A stretch of DNA of 64,000 bases from JADGRB01 sp963835825 (lineage in GTDB: Bacteria; Myxococcota_A; Polyangia; Fen-1088), in assembly GCA_963835825.1 (NCBI GenBank), contig CAWIGZ010000001.1:1-64000 (forward strand), in the 5' to 3' direction. The notes beneath the pieces were generated by a model. That model saw only the letters and a program-made list of their open reading frames with translations, did no database searches and was not told the origin of the DNA. Below, piece by piece: positions 1 to 11,657 of this stretch (the stretch's first letter is position 1; each line of letters begins with the position of its first letter). The position numbers were made by a program, and so were the translations under genes.

Positions 1-139
1 TCGAATCGCTGGCCTCCGATAGGGGGGATGTCCGCGTCGCACTACTCCTTTCGGTGCACGGCGTCCCGGATTTCGACTGGTGAAGGAGAGCCTCCAATGT
101 TACGTACGGGTCCACGTAAACCAGACGCTTCGGCTACAA

Positions 140-513
140 GTTACGTCGTCGTCCGCGGCTGACGCGGGCTGGGGGGGCGGTAGAGAGGGGGGGGACGAGG
201 CCGGCGATTGCTGGTACCCCCGCCGCTGGCGCCGTCCCAGACGGATTGGCCTCCAAGCTGTGTCGCCGCTCTCGCCAGACGCGGTCGCGCCGAAATAGGT
301 CGCGCAGCGCAACCCCGACGGTAGTAAAGGTCGCATCCGCTGTGGTCAGCGACGACGACATCTCGACCCACGCCGCGTACTCACCCAAACCTCCCCGTGC
401 CGCGGCCGCAGCGGGCTCGACCTCCGCTTTCTGCCGGTCTCTATCTTCATCAGAGCAGTCCGTTGCGGGGGTTCAGATTTAGGCCGGCCTACTCGTCGTT
501 TGCTGCTTTCCAT
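140..513 (-). pseudogene. Frame-broken mirror copy of the small DNA-binding protein gene
   Basis: This is the left-arm copy of the gene at 1463-1834. The start codon (511-513) and an AAAGGAG-like ribosome site are kept, and the first residues MESSKRRVGRPKSEP are readable, but indels soon throw the frame. It most likely exists only because of the inverted repeat and should not be counted as a separate gene. Confidence 0.6.
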
Positions 514-569
514 TGTGTTCTCCTTTGATGACTGGTTTTGGGGCCAATCCCAGCGCGCACAGCGCAGGG

Positions 570-994
570 TCATCGAGAAATCTCCGGGCTGATTTGAATC
601 GAGAGACGCTGCTCTAACTATTGCGTGAGACGAGCACCCGATGTCCCAGGAGCTGCTCCACATCGGGCGGCTAACCGGCGCCGAGCCTCGTCGACAATCC
701 GGACGTATTCGCGGCCGGACGGCGCTGGGTCGCACAGAAACACCCGCCCACGAAACGCCATCGGATTGCTCAACGAATGTGATGTCGAGCGGCCTCCGCG
801 AGCCCCCGGGCGAGATTTGCACGCTCGTCCCCAGGTCCGGAGCGCGCCTCTCGCGCCCGCCCAGGGACCGGCTCGCGGACGGGCTCCTCGCCAACCAAGT
901 TACGCGGGTGTGTCCGCTCGCGCGCCTCGAGTTTGCTGATCAAATTGGGTGCGTTAACCTGCCACCTACCGTCCGTTGCTCGCGATCCGGCTTC
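570..994 (-). pseudogene. Frame-broken mirror copy of the relaxase C-terminal fragment
   Basis: This is the left-arm copy of 976-1407. Pieces such as DGRWQV, NLI and LEARERTHPRNLV can be read on the minus strand, but the frame changes several times. The stop codon corresponds to 570-572. The sequence runs into the repeat centre, so no 5' part of the gene exists on either side. Confidence 0.55.
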
Positions 995-1407
995 CGGACG
1001 GTAGGTGGCAGGTCGCGCCCAATTTGATCGGCGAGCTCGAGGCGCGCGAGCGGACACACCCGCGTAACTTGGTTCGGGTTGAACCCGTCCGCGAGCCGTC
1101 ACAGGAGCGGGCACGAGAGCGCGCTCCGGACCTGGGGAGCGAGCGTGCAGATCTCGCCCGGGGGCTCGCGAAGCAGCTCGACATCACATTCGTGAGCGAT
1201 CCGATGGCGTTTCGTGGGCGGGTGTTTCTGTGCGACCCAGCGCCGTCCGGCCGCGAATACGTCCGGATTGTCGACGAGGCTCGGCGCCGGTTCACGCTGA
1301 TGCCGAAGCCGCCCAATGTGGAGCAGCTCCTGGGACATCGGGTGCTCGTCTCGCGCGATCGTGAGCAGCGTCTCTCGATTCAGATCAGCCCGGAGATTTC
1401 TCGATGA
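976..1407 (+). CDS. Relaxase/mobilisation protein, C-terminal fragment (DUF3363-like)
   Basis: About 143 codons are open up to the stop at 1407, but the 5' part of the gene is lost because the inverted repeat turns at 976-994. The visible protein has a GRWQV..NLI..LEARER segment and a later GREYVRIVDEARRRFTLMP segment, then a QLLGHRV turn. This pattern resembles the C-terminal domain of VirD2-type relaxases (DUF3363), which sits after the nuclease domain that nicks oriT. The resemblance is from memory of the family and is moderate. The small DNA-binding gene just downstream and the integrase at 2292 support a conjugative or mobilisable element. The TTG at 976 is not a real start. Confidence 0.5.
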   Translation: MLAIRLPDGRWQVAPNLIGELEARERTHPRNLVRVEPVREPSQERARERAPDLGSERADLARGLAKQLDITFVSDPMAFRGRVFLCDPAPSGREYVRIVDEARRRFTLMPKPPNVEQLLGHRVLVSRDREQRLSIQISPEISR

Positions 1408-1462
1408 CCCTGCGCTGTGCGCGCTGGGATTCACCCCAAACCAGTCATCAAAGGAGAACACG

Positions 1463-1834
1463 ATGGAAAGCAGCAAACGACGAGTAGGCCGGCCTAAATC
1501 TGAACCCCGCAACGGACCTCTGGTGCTCGATGAAGATAGAGACCGGCAGAAAGCGGAGGTCGAGCTCACTGCGGCCACGGCACGGGAGCTTGGTGAGTAC
1601 GCGGCGTGGGTCGAGATGTCGTCGTCGCTGACCACAGCGGATGCGACCTTTACTACCGTCGAGTTTGCGCTGCGCGACCTATTTCGGCGCGACCGCGTCT
1701 GGCGAGAGCGGCGACACAGCTTGGAGGCCAATCCGTCTGGGACGGCGCCAGCGGCGGCGCTGCCGCGATCGCCGGCCTCGTCTCCCCCCTCTCTACCGCC
1801 CCCCAGCCCGCGTGAGCCGCGGACGACGACGTAA
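1463..1834 (+). CDS. Small AT-hook/ribbon-helix-helix-like accessory protein
   Basis: The protein is 123 aa. The ATG at 1463 follows a good ribosome site (AAAGGAG, 1451-1457) and begins 55 bp after the relaxase fragment, so the two were probably co-transcribed. The N-terminus has an AT-hook-like RRVGRPKSE. A helical block with ELTAATARELGEYAAWV and FALRDLFRRD (roughly residues 33-80) looks like a ribbon-helix-helix DNA-binding unit. The tail is rich in Pro, Ser and Arg. Its position beside a relaxase suggests an oriT-binding accessory or regulatory role, but that is inference. The last 40 residues may be affected by sequencing errors. Confidence 0.5.
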   Translation: MESSKRRVGRPKSEPRNGPLVLDEDRDRQKAEVELTAATARELGEYAAWVEMSSSLTTADATFTTVEFALRDLFRRDRVWRERRHSLEANPSGTAPAAALPRSPASSPPSLPPPSPREPRTTT

Positions 1835-2091
1835 CTTGTAGCCGAAGCATCTGGTTTACGTGGACCCGTACGTAACATTGGAGGCTCTCCTTCGCCGGTC
1901 AATCCGGGACGCCGTGCACCAAAAGGTGTTGGCGTCCCGGACGTCCCCTTATCGGAGGCCAGCGATTCGAGTTGCGTGCGTGACGACCCGACGACTAGGG
2001 CCGAATCGACTCAGGACGTCTATCGAACACTCTGCGTCTACCCGGCCGGGTCCTCCGCCGCGAGCGCCGGTAGTGCCGGGAGATTTACTCG

Positions 2092-2439
2092 GTGAGCACT
2101 AAGGCCGCCCAGAGCGCGCCCTCGCCTGTCGAGGATGACGACACGCCGGCGCCAACCCTACGTGACGTGCGCCACTTGGCCCAGGTGCTGGCGCCTTTTC
2201 TGGTCAGCGAGCTGGCTTCGCTCTTGTCGGCCCGTGATAACGTCGCTGGTGCTGACGTTTCGCCGCGCCGAGGGAGGAAGGAGGATGAAAGATGGCGCAG
2301 CGAAAAAAGGGCGAGCGCGTCCTTGGACCCTATCCACACGCCGGAAAATGGCGACTCATCGTGGTTGGACCAGGAGGCGAAAAATCTCGTCGCGAGTATG
2401 AGAGCAAAAAGGAAGCAGAAAAAGTCAGGCTCTGGGTAG
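2092..2439 (+). CDS. Hypothetical small protein upstream of the integrase
   Basis: A 115-residue frame starts with GTG at 2092. The first 80 residues hold an acidic, Pro-containing start, then a predicted helix around LRDVRHLAQVLAPFLVSELA, then a basic stretch. The last 49 codons overlap the integrase gene in another frame, which is unusually long; the real gene may end earlier if there is an indel here. The position just upstream of an integrase is where excisionases or small DNA-binding regulators are often found, but no helix-turn-helix is clear. The function is unknown. Confidence 0.38.
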   Translation: MSTKAAQSAPSPVEDDDTPAPTLRDVRHLAQVLAPFLVSELASLLSARDNVAGADVSPRRGRKEDERWRSEKRASASLDPIHTPENGDSSWLDQEAKNLVASMRAKRKQKKSGSG

Positions 2440-3407
2440 AACGGGAACTGGGGGCGGCCGAAGAGCGGACCATTGCGGAGGCGAAAGCGGAATACGTGCG
2501 ATACCTCGAGGAGGTGAAGGGGAACAAGCAGGGATCGGTCGCGGACGTCGCGTACCGGCTCGGCATGTTCTTTTCGGAGGTGGACGAAGAGGGGAAGGTG
2601 CTGCGCGATCTAGGGGAGGAGCCCCTTGCGAGCATCACGCCATCCAAAGGCGAAGCGCTGTACACGGCACTCCGCGAGCGTAAGACACGATCATCGATGC
2701 GTGCGCAGAACCCGAAAGTGCTGTCCGTGGACTCGCACCGGACGGTCCTCGCGGCAGCGAAGACGTTCTTGCGGTGGTGTGTCGTGGAGAAGAAGTGGCT
2801 CGCGCGTAATCCGCTAGAGGCGGTGAAGGGGATCGGGAAGGTCCGGCACGGGAAGGAGCAGTTGCGGATCGACGAGGCGCGGCGGTGGATGGTGGAGGCG
2901 CAGCGGCAGGCGGATGCAGGACACGCCGGAGCGGTGGCGGCGATGATGGCGCTGGTGATGGGGATGAGGGCATCCGAGATCGTGAGCCGGGTGGTTCGCG
3001 ATCTCGATGATGGCGGGGCGCTACTCTGGATTCCGGACTCCAAAACGTTGGCGGGACGACGAAAGCTGCAGGTTCCGGAGTTTCTGCAGCCGTACCTCGT
3101 CAAGTTGGCGCGGGGTCGGGATTCACAGGCCGCGTTGTTCGGGGAGCACTGGCGGGACTGGCCGCGGAAGTGGGTGCAACGGATCTGCAAGGGGGCAGGC
3201 GTTCCCAAGGTGAACGCTCACGGCATGCGCGGGCTCCACGGGACGCTGGCGGTTGACAGCGGGATCACTTCCCACGCGGTGGCGTCGGCGCTCGGTCACG
3301 AGTCGTTCAAGACGACGGCCGAAAGCTACGCGAAGCGCGAGGCGGTGGCGGGCGCGCAACAGAGACGGGCGCTCGCGGTGCTCACCGGGGGCCGGGTGGC
3401 GTCGTGA
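2292..3407 (+). CDS. Tyrosine-type site-specific integrase
   Basis: The 371-residue protein cuts and rejoins DNA to insert or excise a mobile element. The catalytic set is complete: Arg226 (GMRASEI), Lys251 (SKTLAGRR), His310 and Arg313 (NAHGMRG), His336 (LGHES) and nucleophile Tyr346 (ESYAKRE). The N-terminal part (about 1-60) resembles an arm-binding domain and 60-180 a core-binding domain with the usual TFLRWCVVEKKWLARNP helix. The ATG is set by a strong ribosome site (GGGAGGAAGGAGG, 2272-2284) seven bases upstream. The gene points at the 3' end of tRNA-Ala (3512), which is the classic layout of an element inserted in a tRNA gene. The frame is intact throughout. Confidence 0.95.
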   Translation: MAQRKKGERVLGPYPHAGKWRLIVVGPGGEKSRREYESKKEAEKVRLWVERELGAAEERTIAEAKAEYVRYLEEVKGNKQGSVADVAYRLGMFFSEVDEEGKVLRDLGEEPLASITPSKGEALYTALRERKTRSSMRAQNPKVLSVDSHRTVLAAAKTFLRWCVVEKKWLARNPLEAVKGIGKVRHGKEQLRIDEARRWMVEAQRQADAGHAGAVAAMMALVMGMRASEIVSRVVRDLDDGGALLWIPDSKTLAGRRKLQVPEFLQPYLVKLARGRDSQAALFGEHWRDWPRKWVQRICKGAGVPKVNAHGMRGLHGTLAVDSGITSHAVASALGHESFKTTAESYAKREAVAGAQQRRALAVLTGGRVAS

Positions 3408-3410
3408 GGC

Positions 3411-3443
3411 GGCGACCTCCTCAGCAGGTCATAGGAGGTCGCC
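3411..3443 (+). terminator. Hairpin after the integrase gene
   Basis: An 11-bp perfect stem (3411-3421 with 3433-3443, GGCGACCTCCT) encloses an 11-base loop just 4 bases after the integrase stop codon. No clear T-run follows, so it may be a weak terminator, an mRNA-end stabiliser, or part of the attachment region next to the tRNA. Confidence 0.5.
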
Positions 3444-3511
3444 AATCGTTCCCCAATCATTCCCAGAACCGAATCTTCAATGCAATCTGAAGAAAAACCG
3501 AAATGATTTCG

Positions 3512-3584
3512 TGGAGCTGAACGGGATCGAACCGTCGGCCTCCTCAATGCCATTGAGGCGCTCTCCCAGCTGAGCTACAGCCCC
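3512..3584 (-). tRNA. tRNA-Ala (anticodon GGC)
   Basis: This is a full 73-base cloverleaf on the minus strand. The acceptor stem GGGGCTG/CAGCTCC contains the G3-U70 wobble pair that marks alanine tRNAs; the D arm is GCTC/GAGC; the anticodon stem CCTCA/TGAGG surrounds ATGGCAT with anticodon GGC; the T arm is GACGG/CCGTT with loop TTCGATC; the discriminator base is A. CCA is not encoded. Its 3' end faces the integrase gene, so the 3' half is the likely integration site of the element to the left. Confidence 0.97.
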
Positions 3585-3674
3585 CGATGCCAGTTGCCCG
3601 GCAGGGGGAGTAACTAGCAGTCCCCGGCGACGAGGTCAACCGCCGCCGACAGGATCGGCCGCGGACGGGGCAGT

Positions 3675-4517
3675 CTACGGGAAGAGGCTCTCGAAGCGCG
3701 GGTTGCCACGGAGGTGGTCCCAGTCGTTCGCCAGATAGACGTCCCGCAGAGCGACGTCGCCGCGCGGAACCAGCGGGCGGAGGACGAAGCTCTCCAGCGC
3801 CGCCAGGGCGGCGTCGTTCTCGCCCAGCGCGGCGGCGCAGGCGGCGCGGGCGACGGCGTTGGCGGGATCGGCGCGGGCGGCGCTGGGCACCTGGGCGCGG
3901 GCCAGACGCGCGGCGGGGGCATCCCCGCCCACCGCGTAGGTCGCGCAGAGCAACAGCTCGGTGCCGGCCTCGCTGCCGTCGGCGGCGGTGGGGATGGGCG
4001 CGGCGGCGTCGCGCGCTTCTTCCAGCCGGGCGCGGGTCCGGGCGTAGAGCTCCGCCGGTGCGCGGCCCAGCACCGCGCGCGTGGCCATCAGCTTCGCGCG
4101 CAGCGCGCGTCCGACCTCCAGCGCCTGCCGCTGCCGGAACGCGCGCCGCGCCTCCGGGGGGAGTCGGTCCAGCGACGCGGTGCCGAGCCGCTCGTATCCG
4201 GCCAGCGTCTGCGACACGCTGGCCTCGTGCTCGGCCTTGGCGATCGCGTTTTGTCGCGCGCGCGAAGGGCGGACGTGGGCGGTGGCGCTCCACTCGTCGG
4301 CTGCCTGGCGGTAGAGGACGCGCGCGTCGTCCCAGCGCAGCTCGGCGTCGGCGACGGCTGCGCGTCGGTAGGTGGCGCTCGGGAACGCGCGCTCGAGCGG
4401 GGCGCCGACGTCGTCGATCGCGATCACCGTGACAGTCCGGCCGGCGGGCGCCGGGACCACCCCCGCGCCCGCACCGGGGCCGACGACGAGGGCGACGAGG
4501 ACGAGGCGGGCAGGCAC
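3675..4517 (-). CDS. Exported TPR-like protein of unknown function
   Basis: The 280-residue protein has a GTG start and a hydrophobic N-terminus (about 1-25, LVLVALVVGPGAGAG) that looks like a signal peptide. The rest is Ala-, Arg- and Leu-rich and helical. Residues about 190-260 alternate in a TPR-like way, and the end, LRGNPRFESLFP, is typical of the last turn in TPR proteins. It lies between tRNA-Ala and a divergently transcribed propeller lipoprotein. I do not recognise a specific family. Confidence 0.72.
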   Translation of the reverse strand: MPARLVLVALVVGPGAGAGVVPAPAGRTVTVIAIDDVGAPLERAFPSATYRRAAVADAELRWDDARVLYRQAADEWSATAHVRPSRARQNAIAKAEHEASVSQTLAGYERLGTASLDRLPPEARRAFRQRQALEVGRALRAKLMATRAVLGRAPAELYARTRARLEEARDAAAPIPTAADGSEAGTELLLCATYAVGGDAPAARLARAQVPSAARADPANAVARAACAAALGENDAALAALESFVLRPLVPRGDVALRDVYLANDWDHLRGNPRFESLFP

Positions 4518-4695
4518 CAGCAGAACGGCGGAATTCTAACCCGCGGCGGGCGCGGCGCGACCGGACATCAACGACTGCTGATGGCCCGGACGTTTCGTGT
4601 GCTCTCTGCGACGGGCCGCGCAATCTTGACGCCTCGGAGGTGACATAGTACCGACGGACATGCGGCCCGGCGATCTTCGGTGGAGAGGCGAGACG

Positions 4696-6728
4696 GTGGC
4701 GCCCGCGCGGCCGGCGCCGGCATTGCTGGCGCTGGCGATGATGGCGCTTTCGGCCTGTCACGCCGGCGTGGGCAGCGGGCCGGCGAGCCCCACGGCGGCG
4801 GACTTCCTGGTCGTCGAGCGCGCCGAGACCGGTCCCATCACCGCGCTGGCGGCGAAGGCGCCGTACCTGTGGGCGGCCGGCGCGCCGGGGTTGCGCCGCT
4901 GGGACGTCGGCAGCGGCGAGTACGAGGTGGTCGGCGACGACGACGCCAAGGGGACGCACGCGCTCACGGCGATGGCCGTCGACGACGAGGGGAGCGCCTG
5001 GGTCGCCACCGCCGACGAGACCGGGCGCTGGGTCGTCGACCAGGCCGGCAACGGAGCCGGAGCGCCGCGCTACCAGACGGCCGGCTCGCCGGGGGACGTC
5101 GTGGCACTGGCGCCACGGCGGCCGGTGAAGACCGAGGGCGTCTGGGCAGGCGGCCCGGGCGGACTGTTTCACTATGACGGGCATCGCTGGGCGATCGTCG
5201 ACGGCCTGCGCGACACAGCGGTCACCTGGCTCGGCATCGACGAGGATGGCGTCACCGCCTGGGTCGGCACCCGCGGGCGCGGCCTCTACCGCGCGGACGA
5301 CCAGGGCGCCAAGCCGGCGCCGGGCGGCGCGGCCGTCGGCTGCGAGCAGATCCTGGGAATGGCGACCACGGCGGCGGGGACGCGGGTGGTGGCCGGCAAC
5401 GTCAACGGCGACGCGCGGCTCTACGCGCTCACGCTGGCCGGCACCGTCGAGCTGCGCGCGCCGATCGGCATCCACGCGGTGGCGCTGGTGCAGAAGGGGA
5501 AGGAGGCGGTGCTGGTGGCGGGACCGGTCGGGAAGGAACGGGCCTACACGCTGCGCGCGCTCGATCCCGGCGAGCCGGTTCCCTCGGGGGGCCTCCGGTT
5601 TTCGGAGGCCGGGACCGAGCTCGCGCACTGGGCCGGGGCGCCCACCGAGCTGGCGCTTCCCCGCGCCGTCACCGCCGCGGCGGCCGTCGGGAGCGAGCTC
5701 TACGTCGGCAGCATGGCGCTCGGCGTGGCGAGGGCCGAGGCGGGGCGGCCTCACAATTTGCAGGGCTCCGAGCTGGTCGGTGACGCCGATCGGTTCACGG
5801 TGGCGTGCCGGGCGCGCGACAATTGCCTGGTCGTCACCGACGGGCCGAACGCCTGGCAGACCGACGGCGACCACTACCAGAAGGCCAGCGTCGGCGAGGC
5901 GAAGGGGGCGACCGTACTGGCGGTCGCCGCCGATCATCAGGGGAACCTGTTCGCCGCCTCGGCCGAGACGCCGTTCAAGGGGCTGACGATCACCGAGCGC
6001 GCGGCTGGCAGCGACACCTGGACGGTGACGGCGCGCGCGCCGTTGCAGCTGCCGGCGCGGAGGGCGCCGAAGGCTTCGTTCGCGGCCATCTCACCGTCGG
6101 GGGCGCTCTGGATCGGCCTGCGGGTGGCGGGCGGGAGCGGCGACGACCTCGGCTACGGGGCGGTGGAGATCGATCTGCAGACGGGCCTCAGCGTCCAGCA
6201 TCGCCCGCGCAAGGACGGCGAGACGGCGCCCGTCGAAGCGCTGCCGTTGGCCGCCGATCTCAACGGCGTGTTCTTCGATGGCGGCGCGACCTGGTTCGCC
6301 TCGCTGTCGGGCGTCGCCCGCTTCCAGCAGGGGCAGCTCGTCACCTGGGGCGAGGCGGAGGGCCTGGCCAGCGAGCTCTGCTGGAGCGTGGCCCGGGGCG
6401 GCGACGGCGCGATCTGGGCGGCGACGTCGGAGGGGATCGCGCGCTTCGACGGCAAGAGCTGGCACCCGGCCGCAGAAGGAAGACCGACAAGGCCAAGCTG
6501 GCCGTGCATGGCCTCGCCACCGACGACGCAGGGTGGTTGTGGGCGGCGACGGCCAAGGGGCTGCGAATTGTTGGACGTTCCGGCAGCCTCGACCGGGCGC
6601 CGGTGGTGATCCCCGACGACATGCGCGATCTGACGCGCGACGGGTTCGGCCGCCTGTGGGCGCTGTCGGCCTCGTCGATCGGGCTCGTCTCGCCGGCGCC
6701 CGCGCCCGCGGCCGCCGCGGGTCGGTAG
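4696..6728 (+). CDS. Beta-propeller lipoprotein (frameshift near 6475)
   Basis: The N-terminus from the GTG at 4696 gives a compact lipoprotein signal ending in LALAMMALSAC, with a GGAGAGG ribosome site at 4682-4688; an in-frame ATG at 4660 would add 12 residues. The mature part has repeated blades with motifs such as W.AGAPGL, VDDEGSAWVAT and WAATSEGIARFDGKSW, as in two-component-regulator propellers. Near 6475 the reading frame shifts, and the last blade (GWLWAATAKGLR, then DGFGRLWALS) continues in the next frame to a stop at 6728. The shift is probably a sequencing error. The likely role is a surface or periplasmic sensor or scaffold, with no known ligand. Confidence 0.75.
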
Positions 6729-6770
6729 GCCAAAACTATCCGCGGCAGAGGTTCGTGATATGGTCGTCGC

Positions 6771-9281
<2,511 letters not shown>

Positions 9282-9287
9282 GCAGAG

Positions 9288-9311
9288 CGCGGGAGGGTGG
9301 GCCCTCCCGCG
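9288..9311. terminator. GC-rich hairpin between convergent lon and ttcA
   Basis: A perfect 10-bp stem (CGCGGGAGGG) with a 4-base loop lies 7 bases after the lon stop. A second hairpin (GGCGGGC, loop AAA) sits at 9365-9381 just before the end of ttcA. There are no T-runs, so these fit transcript-end protection or an interspersed palindromic repeat as well as termination. Confidence 0.5.
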
Positions 9312-9398
9312 GACCCACCCCGCGGATTGAGTTGAGCCCGGACTTGCTCGACGGGCGGGTCTCCGGCGGGCAAAGCCCGCCTCCGATCAGGGGATGAG

Positions 9399-10241
9399 CT
9401 ACCGGCGGAGGGAGGTTGCGGCGATGAGGGGCGTTTCGAGGGGAGTTTCCAGGGGCGGAGTCGGGTCGGAGGTGGTGCGTGGGGCGGCTGTTTCGTCGCG
9501 GGTGTAGAGGTGGGAGGGGATGACGTTGCCGATGGCGGCGAGCATCGTCTGGCGCAGCGTCGGGTGTTTGCGCTCGAGGTCGGCGAGCAGCGTCTTCATC
9601 TGCTTGCGCTGCGCCTCGTCCTGCGAGCCGCAGAGTCGACAGGGGAGGATCGGGAACCCGCGTTCCTCGGCCAGCGCCGCCAGATCGGCCTCGGCCGCGT
9701 AGGCGAGCGGGCGGATGACGACGAAGCGTCCGTCGTCGGTCACCAGGCGCGGCGGCATCGAGGCCAGCTTGCCGCCGAAGAACAGGTTCAAGAGCAGCGT
9801 CTCGAGCGCGTCCTCGCGGTGGTGGCCGAGCGCGATCTTGTTGCAGCCCAGCTCACCGGCCACGCGGTAGAGGATGCCGCGCCGCAGCCGCGAGCAGAGC
9901 GAGCAGTAGGTCTTCCCCTCGGGGATCTTGTCGGTGACGATGGCATAGGTGTCCTCGCGTAGGATCTTGTAGGGAACACCCTCCGCCTGGAGCCATCGTT
10001 CGAGCGGCGCGCCGTCGTAGCCTGGTTGCCCCTGATCCAGGTGAACCGCCAGCAGATCGAAGCTCACCGGCGCCCGCGCCTGGAGCGCGCGCAGCAGCAC
10101 CAGCAGGCCATAGCTGTCCTTGCCTCCAGAGATGGCCACCATGATCCGATCTCCATCCTCGATGAGGTGGTGATTGCCGATGGCTCGGCCCATGTCGCGG
10201 AGGAGGCGGCGTTCCAGATCCATGTTCAACCGGGCGCACAT
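9399..10241 (-). CDS. ttcA: tRNA 2-thiocytidine biosynthesis protein TtcA
   Basis: The 280-residue PP-loop ATPase inserts sulfur at cytidine 32 of certain tRNAs. The SGGKDS PP-loop is at 38-43. The two CxxC motifs that bind the iron-sulfur cluster in this family are present (Cys113/Cys116 in TYCSLC and Cys201/Cys204 in LPCRLC). GHHREDALETLLLNLF is the usual helix after the loop. The start is chosen at the ATG at 10241; Met7 (10223) is an alternative. The frame stays open far upstream, but that part is antisense to the next gene. The C-terminal 35 residues are Thr/Pro-rich and probably disordered. Confidence 0.93.
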   Translation of the reverse strand: MCARLNMDLERRLLRDMGRAIGNHHLIEDGDRIMVAISGGKDSYGLLVLLRALQARAPVSFDLLAVHLDQGQPGYDGAPLERWLQAEGVPYKILREDTYAIVTDKIPEGKTYCSLCSRLRRGILYRVAGELGCNKIALGHHREDALETLLLNLFFGGKLASMPPRLVTDDGRFVVIRPLAYAAEADLAALAEERGFPILPCRLCGSQDEAQRKQMKTLLADLERKHPTLRQTMLAAIGNVIPSHLYTRDETAAPRTTSDPTPPLETPLETPLIAATSLRR

Positions 10242-10271
10242 GCTACCTTCATCAGAGCGGGCGGCGCCACC

Positions 10272-11591
10272 ATGTCCGAGGCTGTAACAACCAGGCGAGC
10301 CAGGCGACGACCGGCGGGAAGACGGCAGTCGCTCGGATGGATGCTCGGGCTGGGGGCTTCGGCGCTGGTTCACATGGGCATCCTGGTCGCGTTCGTGGGC
10401 TACGGCCGCTCCAGCCGGCGGGCCGAGCCGGCGACGGGCCGTCCCGACCAGCCGCGGACACCGCTGGCGCTCGAGCCAAGCCCGATTCCGGTCGAGGTGC
10501 GCGACATCGAGGTGGCGGAGCTGCCCTCCGCGGATGCCCCGCTTCCGCTGGTGCGCCCCTGGGATGCGCCGCCGGGTGAGCGCGACAATCCGGTCGCCCG
10601 GACCCACGCGCCCGCCGACAGCGACGGCCGCGATCGTCAGGCCCCGGCGCCGGACAGCGGCCTCAACGGCGGAGCGCCCCTCGACCATGCGTTCCGGCTC
10701 GATCGCTCGACCCTTCGCTCGCGGGTCACCGACGGCGCCGCCGAGGCGCAGCCGGCGCGGCTGCGGATCTCGCGCCACCGGGCCTCGCCCCAGGCCATTC
10801 GCCGCGAGCCGACGGTCGGCATCGGCGATTCGGTCCGGACCATCGAGCCGAGCCGTGCTCCGATCGCGCCGGCGAACGCCGCCGCCGCTCCGGCGCTGGG
10901 CGGGGAGCCGTCGGGTGCGGCTTTCGCTTCGGCGCCCGCCACCCGCGCGAAAGCGCCACCGCTCGTCGCCCGCGTCGACCAGGACCCGACCGCCGCGCAC
11001 GCGGTCGGCGCGCTGGACGCCGAGGCGGGCCAGCGCATGTTCGACACCGAGCAGCCGGGCCGGGCGGCCGACAATCGCACCGAGCGGACGGCCTCGGCCG
11101 AGCTTCACCCGGGGATCACCGACTTTACCCGGGCGGCGGCCCCGGACCCGATCGCGCTCGCCGAGGGGCGGGGGCCGTCCCAGAGCCCCGGCGCCGTGTC
11201 TCGCCCGGCGGCAGGCGCGGCGGCCGCGGAGCTCGGCGCCCGCAATCCGCGAGAGCTCGGTCGCGACATCGACGAGCGGACCATCGACCGGCGCTACAAT
11301 CGCTACGTCGAGGAGATCCGGCAGCGCGTCCGCCGGATCCGGGAGTTTCCCAGAGCGCTGGCCGTCCGCCTCCTCGAAGGCGAAACGATCGTGGCGTTCG
11401 TGGTGGACGTCAACGGGCGCCTCGGCGACGGCCCGCGGGTCATCAAATCGTCCGGGTTCGAGGAATTCGACGCCGCCGCGGTGCGGGCCGTCCGTCGCGC
11501 GGCGCCGTTTCCACCGATGCCCGATACGGCCACGGCGCGCCCCCTTTCGGTGTCGCTGCGCGTGATATTCGACAATCCAGTCGTCCGGTAG
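10272..11591 (+). CDS. TonB C-terminal-domain envelope protein
   Basis: The 439-residue protein has a basic start, one membrane helix (about 21-42, LGWMLGLGASALVHMGILVAF), a long Ala/Pro/Arg-rich linker and a TonB C-terminal fold in the last 90 residues (RRYNRYVEEIRQRVRRI, then DVNGRLGDGPRVIKSSGFEEFDAAAVRAV). TonB proteins carry force from the inner membrane to outer-membrane partners. It starts 30 bp from the divergent ttcA start. The downstream genes at 11658 and 12972 have related C-terminal folds. No exbB or exbD lies nearby, so the energiser is elsewhere or the protein is a structural variant. Confidence 0.8.
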   Translation: MSEAVTTRRARRRPAGRRQSLGWMLGLGASALVHMGILVAFVGYGRSSRRAEPATGRPDQPRTPLALEPSPIPVEVRDIEVAELPSADAPLPLVRPWDAPPGERDNPVARTHAPADSDGRDRQAPAPDSGLNGGAPLDHAFRLDRSTLRSRVTDGAAEAQPARLRISRHRASPQAIRREPTVGIGDSVRTIEPSRAPIAPANAAAAPALGGEPSGAAFASAPATRAKAPPLVARVDQDPTAAHAVGALDAEAGQRMFDTEQPGRAADNRTERTASAELHPGITDFTRAAAPDPIALAEGRGPSQSPGAVSRPAAGAAAAELGARNPRELGRDIDERTIDRRYNRYVEEIRQRVRRIREFPRALAVRLLEGETIVAFVVDVNGRLGDGPRVIKSSGFEEFDAAAVRAVRRAAPFPPMPDTATARPLSVSLRVIFDNPVVR

Positions 11592-11657
11592 CCTCTAAAT
11601 CAGGAAGTATTCTCTTCCCGGCGGCGCTAGATTTGTGACGCTGGGTGAGGCTGCGAC

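Larger units (their letters stand above)
1..1970. repeat. Large imperfect inverted repeat (foldback), arms about 975 bp
   Basis: Bases 1-975 are the reverse complement of 995-1970, with scattered mismatches and small indels and a single-copy centre of 19 bases (976-994). The first 20 bases match 1951-1970 exactly in reverse complement, so the pairing reaches the window edge and may go further left. Open reading frames stay intact on the right arm but are broken by indels on the left arm. There is no transposase and there are no obvious target duplications. The centre lies inside the relaxase-like reading frame. The asymmetry of errors suggests a foldback chimera at a contig end, with the left arm of lower quality; a real inverted duplication is the alternative. 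Confidence 0.93.

Noticed and set aside
1..1970. Insertion sequence or composite transposon
   Set aside because: No transposase and no terminal inverted repeats distinct from the arms; the whole region is one palindrome.
3253..3573. Plus-strand protein ending LNGIEPSASSMPLRRSPS
   Set aside because: It is translated from the opposite strand of tRNA-Ala and overlaps the integrase.
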